A stretch of 64,000 bases of DNA from Kluyveromyces lactis (Eukaryota; Ascomycota; Saccharomycetes; Saccharomycetales; Saccharomycetaceae). Shown here piece by piece: positions 18,280 to 27,454 of the stretch (the first letter of the stretch is position 1; the number at the start of each line of letters is the position of its first letter). The position numbers and the translations under genes are program-made. The notes below the pieces were generated by a model. That model saw only the letters and a list, made by a program, of their open reading frames with translations. It was not told where the DNA came from and did not search any database. The DNA is taken from contig NC_006037.1 of NCBI RefSeq assembly GCF_000002515.2, positions 806,001 to 870,000 on the forward strand. Direction: 5' to 3'.

Positions 18280-19573
18280 GGATTATTGACTGGAGCTGGT
18301 GCATGTGGAGGTCGCCAGTCAGTACCTGCTGTAAGATGAGTTGAAGACTGCAACAGTTCTTTACACTTAATGCATAAAGGCAAATGTATGGCTTATAAAT
18401 AGAGACTAATTTGTGTCCGGGTAATGAATAATGCTAATATCACGTGAGACCCGCCAACCCCAAAGTCAAAAAAAATTATATCAGAAGCGTAACTAAGCCC
18501 CTCAAGCGGCAGTAAGTAAAACCATACTTCACAGCATTATCTGATAGACTCCGGGAGCTTCAAATGCTGTTCCCCTTGAAAATGGGATACTAATTCCATC
18601 TATGTCGCGCGTCAGCGTCAGTTTTAATTTTTGAAAATTTTTTTTTTCGAAAAATTAATTTGAAAAACAAACTGAAAATTTGAATGAACAAAGAAAACGG
18701 CAACAATCAGGTGCTGACGCTAGACAAGGGAAGATGTTCAACAGAGAAGACGGACCTGGCGCAGTACGTTACTGGTACTGAAACTTAGCGTACTACACAA
18801 TGTAAAGTCGACCATTCTTCTGATACCACTGGAAAGATTTAAAAGATTTTTTTAAGTGGAGAACTACTTATCACAAGTCATACCTCTATGAAAGCCGAGT
18901 TCTTAGAGGTCACTGTTTTTTCCCGAAACTTAACAGATTTTTCTCGGTTCTGGATGAATGTTAGAAACACTGATGTGTGGTATCTGTAGTGGCTGGCTAA
19001 TACTGCTCCCGATTTCTTCTGGGTGTCCCTGTAGGGAAAGGATATCGTTTAGCAAAAAAAAAAAGAGGAAGTTACTTACCGATTTCCGGACCAAGATACA
19101 AAGGGCTAGAATTGTTAGCATAATTATCATTATATTTTTATATGTAGAGATATATGCCAGTGAATGACTTGAGGTAACTTACAGAGGGGTAGTTGCAATC
19201 CGGGATACCTTATCTGTCTCAGACCCAACCAGAGTCATTATATCATCTGGGAACTAAAAAAACAAATTCACAAGATTGGGCACGATATCTATTGTAGCAC
19301 ATAAAACGTATAAATACGAGGTCTATTCTCCATCTGCGTCCGATTCAAAATATATGACCAGACAAACTTCTAATATAAATGTATATAAAGTACCCATAAT
19401 TAATATTCTCTCATTTCCAGTTTTTTTTTCCTTTTCCTTTGAAATTTTCATTTCTTTTCAATTCAAGAGAAATATTAAAAGTTGAGCCATCATTCCATTA
19501 AAGACTTAATTAAACCTTTAAACATTTACAAGCTTTAAACCGGTATTCAGAATAATAAAGGAAACAGTAAGTA
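18280..19573. other. Long divergent intergenic region RAD2-TNA1
   Basis: No gene is supported in these 1294 bp; the longest open frames (about 66-69 codons) overlap on opposite strands and show no family features. Present: a Reb1-type CCGGGTAAT (about 18417-18425) and an E-box TCACGTGA (about 18440-18447) on the RAD2 side, an A/T-rich tract around 18625-18690, an ACCTCTA/TAGAGGT inverted repeat around 18881-18910, and a TATAAATA (19309-19316) on the TNA1 side. Confidence 0.6.
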
Positions 19574-21106
19574 ATGGCAGTTATTTCAGTGCGTGGGCTT
19601 GATGCCGTCGTGTCTAAGGATGAATCGTTGGGGGAGGAAGTTGTAGAGGGGAATATTGATGCTTGTAAGGAATCAGTGAGGTCTCATGAGCATGATGACA
19701 ATGCCAGTTACGATGAACCACCAAGCTTGACTCATCCGATGGAGTCACGTGTTGTGAGGAAAATGGATTTATACTTGGTTCCCTTGATGTGTATGCTATA
19801 TTTCTTGTCCAATTTGGATAAGTCTAACATTGGTAACGCTGAAGTCGCTGGTCTCTCTGAGTCTTTGAATTTAACAGGTAACCAGTACGGTAACTGTGTG
19901 ACTGTGTTCTATGCGACGTATATCTTCTTTGATCCAATTGGTGCTAACTTGTTGAAAATTATTGGGCCCAAGTATATGATGACCGGATGTTTGATTTGCT
20001 TTGGTGCCATTTCTTTGGGGACAGCTTGGGTAAAAGATTATGGACATTTACTCTTGGTTAGAGTTCTATTGGGAGCATTTGAGGCCACCATTTATCCATC
20101 AATTAACATGTATTTGTCAATCTGCTATCGTCGTGAACAGTATGCGATTAGATTCGCATGGGTTTTCTTTGCTGCATGTATATCTTCCTCGTTTGGTGGG
20201 TTGATCTCGTACGGTTGTTCAAAGATTAATGGTTCTTTGAATGCTTGGCAATACATTTATATTGTGGAAGGTTGTATCTCACTTGGATTTGCACCATTCT
20301 ATGCCTTGGGTTTGGCCAATAACTTGGAGGAGTCTTGGTTCTGGACCGCGGAAGAGAGACAGTATATCGTGGACCGTTATGAAACGATGTCCACTTTCAA
20401 CCCGGCAGATAAATTTGAATGGAGCCAAGTATGGTTGGCTGTCAAAGATTTAAAGACGTGGGTTTCCGCAGTGGCATTGTTCTGTATCGATATGACTGCG
20501 TTTGGGTTGACCGTTTTCATGCCCATTATTATCACCTCGATGGGGTTCTCCAGTGTCAATGCTCAGTTGATGACTGTGCCCGTTTATTTCTTAACAGCTA
20601 TCACGTTTTTCGCTTGTGCTTATGTTTCGGATAGAATAAGAATAAGATCACCTTTCATCGTCGGTGCTTGTATCTCATGTGCCACTGGACTTGCCATCGT
20701 GTTAGGAAGTGATGTTCATGGTGTTAGATTGTTTGGTATCTTTGTGCTTGCCCTTGGGATCTACGTTAACGCTTCTATGAATTGTTTATGGTTAAGCGGT
20801 AACAACGGTAACTACTTCAAGAGAGCCACGGCGTTAGGAATTAACTTGTTTGTTGGGTCCTCTTCTGGTCTTGTCTCTGGTCAAATCTTCAGAGCTGAAG
20901 ATAAGCCAAGGTATGCTTTGGGTCTAGCAATTTGTCTCGGTCTACAAGTGTTCGCAGCGATGCTAACGGTGGTTCAGTACTACATGTACCGTCGTTTGAA
21001 CAAGCAAAAGCAAGCTTTAATCAAACGCTGTGAAGAACTTGATGAACCAATTCCTCATGATGAGCACTTATCCGATATGAACCCTCAATTCAAATATATG
21101 TACTAA
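19574..21106 (+). CDS. TNA1: High-affinity nicotinic acid permease
   Basis: A 510-residue major facilitator of the anion:cation symporter (allantoate permease) group, closely matching S. cerevisiae Tna1 (YGR260W, 534 residues), the plasma-membrane nicotinic acid permease feeding NAD+ salvage. About 12 hydrophobic segments follow a charged N-terminal tail. Diagnostic stretches include MCMLYFLSNLDKSNIGNAE in TM1, the INMYLSICYRREQYAIRFAW block and KRATALGINLF near TM10-11. The C-terminus NPQFKYMY is nearly the S. cerevisiae ending. It converges on KOG1. An 11-nt poly-C run (21109-21119) begins two bases after its stop codon. Confidence 0.94.
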   Translation: MAVISVRGLDAVVSKDESLGEEVVEGNIDACKESVRSHEHDDNASYDEPPSLTHPMESRVVRKMDLYLVPLMCMLYFLSNLDKSNIGNAEVAGLSESLNLTGNQYGNCVTVFYATYIFFDPIGANLLKIIGPKYMMTGCLICFGAISLGTAWVKDYGHLLLVRVLLGAFEATIYPSINMYLSICYRREQYAIRFAWVFFAACISSSFGGLISYGCSKINGSLNAWQYIYIVEGCISLGFAPFYALGLANNLEESWFWTAEERQYIVDRYETMSTFNPADKFEWSQVWLAVKDLKTWVSAVALFCIDMTAFGLTVFMPIIITSMGFSSVNAQLMTVPVYFLTAITFFACAYVSDRIRIRSPFIVGACISCATGLAIVLGSDVHGVRLFGIFVLALGIYVNASMNCLWLSGNNGNYFKRATALGINLFVGSSSGLVSGQIFRAEDKPRYALGLAICLGLQVFAAMLTVVQYYMYRRLNKQKQALIKRCEELDEPIPHDEHLSDMNPQFKYMY

Positions 21107-21263
21107 TACCCCCCCCCCCACCTTCTTAGTCAGAGTCAAAAATTAAAACAAAGAACTTCGAACGGTTTCCTTATCTGAACTTACAACATTGTATTTTATT
21201 AGTATTAGGTTTGTATTAATGTATAAATTAAAGATTACACGACTTTTTATTGTGGCCTTTTTT

Positions 21264-24200
21264 CTAGTAGTACATATAGTCTCTTCTATTATCAAGGCAT
21301 TCATAAATATTGAATGTTGTATCATGAGAATTATTTGCCGTTAACATCATCCGGTGTGGATGGAATGCCATAGTGGAAATGAAAGGCGATGATCTTGCAC
21401 CAGTAGTCATCCCACTAATTGGTCCTGAATGAGAGGAACCGTGATTCTTAAAGGTGCGTAACAAATCTCCAGATGTTGTCCATAATTTGATTTCTTTCGT
21501 CCCAGTTGCTATAATTGAAGCGTGTTCGTGTACTTGCATACTTGTCATGGTACTGCCTAGCTTCTTCCCTGGTTCACCTTCATCAGTGAACGTGCAAACA
21601 GGTTTATCAGCTCTGATGTCCCATAGGGCAACAACCCCATTGTTTGTGCCGCTGACTAGTTCACGGTAACCACCTCTTTGAAGGTGGATATTGTTCACCC
21701 ATGACCCAACAGGACTGTTATCACTTTTTGGCGTTTTCCAAAGCCTGATCATTGAATCTCTGGGATCCATACGTCTGTCATACACCCGAATAGAGCCATC
21801 GGAGTAACCTGCAACAAAAATGTTTCCAGAAAACTGGTCAGAAGTTAAAGATGTGATTAAAGAGCTTGATTTCGCCGGTATATCCACTTCCACAGACTCC
21901 GTAAGCGCATCCCAGATACGAATTATTTTCACATCACCAGTGACTAGTAATGAACCTCTGCTCTGTTGCCATTCAGTTAATAGGCCTGTAGACCTAGGAG
22001 TCAATAGCAAATCTGTTAATCCTCTCCAAGAAGAAATCATAAATAGATCTTCAGTGTCATGGAAATCTTTGTAGATATTTACAATACCGTCTGAAGAGCC
22101 TGCCAATAACAACGGTGTGTCGTCGTCATTTAAAAACTTCATGTCGGTGATTTTCGTACCGAATGGATTGCCATTAGAGAATCGAGATAATTTTTCTTGA
22201 GTAGACCAATCATATATGGTAATATTGTCTCTATCGTCACTTGCCGCAATATAATTGTCAAATTGAGTGAATAAGAGTATCTTTGGTTGCGTCTTGTTGT
22301 CAAAAGTCACTATCTTGTGTGACCAGTCACCATATAGTGCCAGTTCTTTCTGTGACTGAGTTTCTTGGATGATTGCCTCATTTCTGTTTCTTTTCCATTC
22401 ACGAGCGGTAAATTCAATGCTACCAGGTTCATCTGCCTCCTGTTTTTTCATTTGTGGTTCTTGGAAGTATTCACTACAATAGTTGAGGAAACAGCTTTCC
22501 AACGGTAAAGTCAAGGGTGTATCTCTCTTCCTATACATTGCGGGGAAAGCCCTAGGACTTGTCCCATATTCGATCCCCATTAAAGAAAGACCTTGTGCCA
22601 TTTTTCCATTCCCACTACTAGTGCTCTCATGATCGGAGTATGAATCTTGGTCATTAGCAAATCCAAGTGCCTTCAGAATTGAATTCATAGAGAATACACG
22701 CCTGTCACTGACAGTATCGTTTCGGTAATGGTCATGTTTACCATTACTCAAACTTGCTGGTCTTCTTATTGCTGGTAATTTATTTGGGGAGGTGAAACCT
22801 TTGACGTTAACAACGCTTCTCTTCAAAATGTATTGTTCCATTTCTTTCACCATTTCAGCCAACTTACTGTGTTCATTTAGCTTAATGAGGATGTAATCTA
22901 CTACATCTCCTGCAAGTTCTCTATTTTCGACAAATGGGTCTTCAGAAGAAATTAATAACGCTTTCCACACGGTATTGAATATGGAACCATGACCAACTGA
23001 AGTAGGATTTCTTGAGTCGTCTTCATGGCCATTCGTTTCTAGCGCAACTATTTCTGTGCTGATTTCAGTGAAAGCAATTACAGTGAAAAATTCGATATAC
23101 CTTTCTACAACTTGAGATAAAAAGATGATCAATTCCTTCCGTACCATTGGACTACCATCGTTGACTAGCGAAAGGGTTGTGATAATGGTCTTAATCTCAA
23201 ATTGTTTGAGGTTGCGTAAATTAATACTTTGCAATTGACTCATTGATGTTTGGACTTGTTGGGATTGTTGCTGAATTTGATAGTATTGTTGCTGTATGTG
23301 ATGCGTACTATTCTGTTGATTTCCCTGTTGCTGCTGCTGCTGCTGGTTTTGTTGAGATTGCAAAAGCTGCAGCTGCGCTTGGAATTGTTGTAATTGTTGC
23401 TGAAATTCTTGTTGGAGTTTCAAGATAATGTTAACATCGTCTTCTTCAGAAAGGAAGTACTTGATTGCTAATAACGCAGCACATCTGATCTCTGGAATTG
23501 GATCTTTTAAAGACTCTATGATTGTATTCATATTTTCATTTTCGAGGCATAATGTCTTATGCAATGGATTGTGAATGTATAACTGACCAAGTAAAATGAT
23601 ACACCACTGTCTTAATAACGGAACTTCAGAATTTTCGATAAAGAAGCATAACTTGTTTACTAATTCAGTGCTGAAACAGTGTTTTTGACCAAGGGGGAAA
23701 TCGCGAACAAAGCACGATAGGACAAATGCTGCCATTGCCTTTTGTTCATCTGTAGTATTATTGTTAGATAATAACGTCGCGTTATTATATGCTTGCTGCT
23801 GCTGCTGCTGTTGATACATCTGGTACCTCTGTGTTGAAGAACTTGCAGGTACATTCATAGTCAAGGGACTTCCAGCACTACTGACACTATGTCCTCTTGG
23901 GACACCAAACTCAGGTACAAGCATCTTTACAAAGTATTGGTATCCACGCTCCTTTATAAGTTCTGTTTGGGTATTTTTATAGTCAATAGAAAAAATTCTA
24001 GCCCAAATGAACACTAGAATTGGTTTCAACTCATGGGCAGGACTTTGTAGCAGTTTGGAAACATAAGGGAATATCCCAATTGAAAGTGATAGGTATACAG
24101 CCCATGGTCCAAGATCAAGAAATCTAGATAGCAGTACCAAAGTCCTAACACGATGGACTTGTGATAAGAGAACCTGTAGTACTATGGGGAGCTGCTCAGG

Positions 24201-25784
24201 TGGATGTCTTGAATTAGCCCCATATTTCACCCATAAATCAAATGCGGTTAAATTTTGCTCAAAAAATTTCGTAAATTGTTGCTGTTGTTGTTGAGAGGTA
24301 GTCGGGTGCGAGGCTGAATTACCGCTGGAGGTATGTGCTGTTGAACTAAAGTTTACCAATGACATGGAGCTCAGGTTTCCAATAGTATTTTTCGATTGCA
24401 GCCCGTCATTGGTTTCATTGCCTTCGTTTGGTTGGCTTATAAACTGTGATTCAGGGAAGTTTGAATTCTTTGCATTAGCATGAGCACTTTCCAGAAGTTT
24501 GGTCAATACTTCGTCGATTGCTAGATCCCACGATCTCCACATTGGATGATCAGCAATTGAGTCTGGTAACTCTGGGTCTGATACTGGATGACAATTGTAC
24601 CAAGGCATTATTCTTTTGGCGAGTAAAAAGTTACGAAATAATGCCGCGACCATGAGGTCATGTCTGAATAGCTTCTTAAATAGTGCTCTTGGTAATGATG
24701 TCCATGCAATGGTATCTGTAATAGCAGTAAATATCCAATTCAATTCACCAAGGGGAGTCCTACGCTCAGACAATTTCCCCGGTATCGTAATGTTAGGCAT
24801 TTCATTCACACCCGTCTCTTTTCTTCTAGGATCGTTATCTTGGAAGAACACGGAATATTTGGTGTCTTTCAAAGGAGATTGCATTAGAAACACCTTAACA
24901 GATATTTCTATTGGATTCGTTAGACAACAGGTGAAAAAATCTGCGGGTAATTCAGGGTTCATGGGCAATAATTCGTTGTTTGCACATGACGCTAATTGCA
25001 CACATTCAGTGTATGCTTCTGTAGGTGAAGGTGATGCCATATCATGATTGCCTTCTCTATCGTCTCTCAATCTCTTTTGAACAAACTTTTTAAAGTTGGA
25101 TACAATGTTACCAGCACTATTGCAATCCCAGACATATATACAAGGGGCTCCTAGCCAAGTTTGTAAATCATATAATGAAACCGGGATATACTGAGTATAT
25201 CCACGGTTGAAAACCCAGATTTCTCCAGATGGTGTTGGTTGTGGTACACCATGACCGTTATAATGGAACAGAATTCTTTCGTCTTTCGAAGCCCTTCTCA
25301 ATGAATTACAGAAGCGTTTCACATCTTCCACACAGGGATCTAAGCTCTGTTTATAACGAGTACGTAGTGATAGCGTCTCGTATTGACTCTGTAAGTTCTT
25401 TCCTATTTGTTCAATAGCTTTCTTAGAATCCTGAAATGCAAGGGGATCAACCCATGATTCAAGTCTTGCACATGGCTGAGTCTTAGTCACATCAGGAGGA
25501 TCCACTCCCAAATTCAAACATAGTAATAATGCTGCTGCAACTGTCTTCTGCCTGTCCTTAACTATTTTCCAATCAGGAATTGGCTGGTAATATCCATCCT
25601 TATCCTCTTGCTTCACTTCCTCAGGAACTGGATTCCCATTGGTTCGATGCCTCTTATCATCGTAATAAAATATAAAATTGCTAGCATGCGCCTCCAAGAG
25701 TTTCTCACTTGAATACTGCTCTTCAAACCCATGTCTAGTCTCAGTATTAAGCCGTGTCAAAGGCTGTGGGCCGTAAACAACCAT
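21264..25784 (-). CDS. KOG1: TORC1 subunit Kog1 (Raptor)
   Basis: A 1506-residue Raptor orthologue (S. cerevisiae Kog1: 1557). It presents substrates to the Tor kinase in TORC1 at the vacuole. The N-terminal caspase-like RNC domain (about 20-380) contains LFHYNGHGVPQPTPSGEIWV and the CNSAG motif. Armadillo/HEAT repeats fill about 420-900, interrupted by poly-Gln tracts (near 505, 655 and 820-850). Seven WD40 repeats form the last about 400 residues (TGDVKIIRIWDALTESVEVD). The start is the ATG giving MVVYGPQPL, which aligns with the S. cerevisiae N-terminus; a GTG eight codons upstream is not needed. YHR186C position. Confidence 0.97.
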   Translation of the reverse strand: MVVYGPQPLTRLNTETRHGFEEQYSSEKLLEAHASNFIFYYDDKRHRTNGNPVPEEVKQEDKDGYYQPIPDWKIVKDRQKTVAAALLLCLNLGVDPPDVTKTQPCARLESWVDPLAFQDSKKAIEQIGKNLQSQYETLSLRTRYKQSLDPCVEDVKRFCNSLRRASKDERILFHYNGHGVPQPTPSGEIWVFNRGYTQYIPVSLYDLQTWLGAPCIYVWDCNSAGNIVSNFKKFVQKRLRDDREGNHDMASPSPTEAYTECVQLASCANNELLPMNPELPADFFTCCLTNPIEISVKVFLMQSPLKDTKYSVFFQDNDPRRKETGVNEMPNITIPGKLSERRTPLGELNWIFTAITDTIAWTSLPRALFKKLFRHDLMVAALFRNFLLAKRIMPWYNCHPVSDPELPDSIADHPMWRSWDLAIDEVLTKLLESAHANAKNSNFPESQFISQPNEGNETNDGLQSKNTIGNLSSMSLVNFSSTAHTSSGNSASHPTTSQQQQQQFTKFFEQNLTAFDLWVKYGANSRHPPEQLPIVLQVLLSQVHRVRTLVLLSRFLDLGPWAVYLSLSIGIFPYVSKLLQSPAHELKPILVFIWARIFSIDYKNTQTELIKERGYQYFVKMLVPEFGVPRGHSVSSAGSPLTMNVPASSSTQRYQMYQQQQQQQAYNNATLLSNNNTTDEQKAMAAFVLSCFVRDFPLGQKHCFSTELVNKLCFFIENSEVPLLRQWCIILLGQLYIHNPLHKTLCLENENMNTIIESLKDPIPEIRCAALLAIKYFLSEEDDVNIILKLQQEFQQQLQQFQAQLQLLQSQQNQQQQQQQGNQQNSTHHIQQQYYQIQQQSQQVQTSMSQLQSINLRNLKQFEIKTIITTLSLVNDGSPMVRKELIIFLSQVVERYIEFFTVIAFTEISTEIVALETNGHEDDSRNPTSVGHGSIFNTVWKALLISSEDPFVENRELAGDVVDYILIKLNEHSKLAEMVKEMEQYILKRSVVNVKGFTSPNKLPAIRRPASLSNGKHDHYRNDTVSDRRVFSMNSILKALGFANDQDSYSDHESTSSGNGKMAQGLSLMGIEYGTSPRAFPAMYRKRDTPLTLPLESCFLNYCSEYFQEPQMKKQEADEPGSIEFTAREWKRNRNEAIIQETQSQKELALYGDWSHKIVTFDNKTQPKILLFTQFDNYIAASDDRDNITIYDWSTQEKLSRFSNGNPFGTKITDMKFLNDDDTPLLLAGSSDGIVNIYKDFHDTEDLFMISSWRGLTDLLLTPRSTGLLTEWQQSRGSLLVTGDVKIIRIWDALTESVEVDIPAKSSSLITSLTSDQFSGNIFVAGYSDGSIRVYDRRMDPRDSMIRLWKTPKSDNSPVGSWVNNIHLQRGGYRELVSGTNNGVVALWDIRADKPVCTFTDEGEPGKKLGSTMTSMQVHEHASIIATGTKEIKLWTTSGDLLRTFKNHGSSHSGPISGMTTGARSSPFISTMAFHPHRMMLTANNSHDTTFNIYECLDNRRDYMYY

Positions 25785-26036
25785 TGCTTCAGGATTGGTT
25801 CTATTCACAACTGGTTCTGATAAAAGTGGCAGTACCGGTCGATTCTGACAAAATTTAAACGCAGAAAATCGTACAAATAGTAATTACCTAACTGCTAGTC
25901 AATGAAGACTCGCTAAATTGACTTCAAACCCACTAAATGCTCTTCAAAAACCTTATCTTTCCAATCATTCCACACTTACTGACCAGTATCTGTATATGAG
26001 CTTACAGTATTTTTACGCAAACACTTTGAGTATATT

Positions 26037-26065
26037 GTTACCCGAATATTTTATATCAGGGTAAC
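26037..26065. promoter_or_regulatory. Paired inverted Reb1-type sites
   Basis: GTTACCC (26037-26043, followed by GA, so TTACCCG is complete) and GGGTAAC (26059-26065) are inverted with 15 bp between them. The left half matches the Reb1 consensus TTACCCG; the right half has A in place of C before GGGTAA. Confidence 0.5.
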
Positions 26066-26287
26066 GTTGGGAAGATATCCAATAAAGTTATATCAACCAC
26101 TTCAATACCCCCTCGATTGTAACCCAGATATTTAATAACCACAGTTTATCTAACTTTTACTGGTTTGCGCTTTCAAGTGCACTAAATGGGACCGTTATTG
26201 GATACTTTTATGTGTTTTTATTTTGATCTACGTTATAAATATGCAATTTCACATACCAAATGCTTGGTGAAATATTCACTTTGACAG

Positions 26288-26300
26288 GCGATGAGATGAG
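26288..26300 (+). promoter_or_regulatory. PAC box upstream of ELP5
   Basis: GCGATGAGATGAG is an exact PAC element (Dot6/Tod6-bound, typical of ribosome-biogenesis and Pol I/III genes), 130-142 bp upstream of the ELP5 ATG and about 500 bp from KOG1. Confidence 0.7.
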
Positions 26301-26429
26301 ATAAGATCAAGGTTCATGCGGGGAACTAGTACTTATGAGTAGCCTGTTTTCATCTATTTCGACTGTTACAGCATTCTTTCAGGGTATCTGATCTATCACG
26401 AATATACTGCGTGCTCTTTATTCTCTGAG

Positions 26430-27317
26430 ATGGCTTCTACTAATAATAATCCCAAAGTTCTATTGAAGAGGACGTTCTCACTGAAGGAACAATCTTCGCT
26501 AATACTATGTACCGATACGATGGCACAAAGCAGCCGATTTGTGGTTGAGGAATTCCTAGATAACATACCAGACGAAATGCCGATCGTTTTCGTATCATTT
26601 GAGACTCCAAATAGACCGAAATATGCACGCCAATTCATAGATGCGTCGGGGAAAACCACCCAGCAACTAGTTGCAGCATTACAACCATACCTACCGCAGC
26701 CACAGGAACAAGCTCCTAAGATGCATTTAGTGATCTTTGATACATTCAATTATATCGGTTCTGAAAGCTTGACACAATTCATATCTACCATTGCATCGCC
26801 ATTTGTGACAATATTGGCTACATATCATCAGTCGATACCAGCCTGGCGTCCAGCAGAACTCCAGAACTATCCAACTGCGATCCAACTCTTGCAATTTATT
26901 GCTAATACGGTTATAGAAGTTACTCCGAAGACTTCCATAGACGAGGACGATTTGGATGCAGATTTAAGTAGATTTGTGATACCCAAGAACTTGAACAATC
27001 CCACATATTATATCACTCTAACGAACAAGCGAAAGTCCGGTAGGGCTATCAAGAATAAGTTCTTAATCAATTCGAAAACACATGATTATGAATATGTGAT
27101 AGAGAAACAAGAACCAGTAACGGACGAAAGTCCAGAAATGTTTGAGGGTTTAACAACATTCAACTTGAACACTTCGGAGAAACAGAAGCTGGCAAAAGAC
27201 CAAGTGGAATTGCCATATCTTGAAGCTCAATCTTTCAACAGTGGTGGTGCAATTGTGTATGAGTTTGAAAAGGATGATGATTATGACGAAGAAGACCCGT
27301 ACGAAGATCCGTTCTGA
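26430..27317 (+). CDS. ELP5: Elongator subunit Elp5 (Iki1)
   Basis: A 295-residue orthologue of Elp5/Iki1 (309 residues, YHR187W). Elp4-Elp5-Elp6 form a RecA-like hexameric ring that works with Elp1-3 to modify wobble uridines in tRNA. Seen: a RecA-like core without a usable P-loop, as expected (strands such as HLVIFDTFNYIG and FVTILATYHQS), the segment FNLNTSEKQKLAKDQVELPY, and an acidic C-terminal tail (YEFEKDDDYDEEDPYEDPF) conserved in position in the family. It is divergent from KOG1 and convergent with GPI16, as in S. cerevisiae. Confidence 0.92.
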   Translation: MASTNNNPKVLLKRTFSLKEQSSLILCTDTMAQSSRFVVEEFLDNIPDEMPIVFVSFETPNRPKYARQFIDASGKTTQQLVAALQPYLPQPQEQAPKMHLVIFDTFNYIGSESLTQFISTIASPFVTILATYHQSIPAWRPAELQNYPTAIQLLQFIANTVIEVTPKTSIDEDDLDADLSRFVIPKNLNNPTYYITLTNKRKSGRAIKNKFLINSKTHDYEYVIEKQEPVTDESPEMFEGLTTFNLNTSEKQKLAKDQVELPYLEAQSFNSGGAIVYEFEKDDDYDEEDPYEDPF

Positions 27318-27454
27318 TCGCTAGAGTCTCGGGTTATTCTAGTTTCATTTAATTCTTTCTCGTGGTTGAGATTATCACAATTACATAGGAATTGTCTGTC
27401 TACTCTATATGTTCTATGTACTCATATAAGTGTACGCTTTGACAATCTGAAATG

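Larger units (their letters stand above)
25785..26429. other. Divergent promoter region KOG1-ELP5
   Basis: 645 bp with no gene. It contains a pair of inverted Reb1-type half-sites (26037-26065) and an exact PAC box (26288-26300), listed separately. Confidence 0.65.

Noticed and set aside
18430-18700. CACGTG followed by an A/T-rich stretch, considered as a centromere (CDEI-CDEII)
   Set aside because: The A/T tract is not adjacent or long enough, and no CDEIII-like sequence is present.
24595-25047. A 150-codon frame antisense to KOG1
   Set aside because: Shadow of the highly conserved Raptor N-terminal domain.
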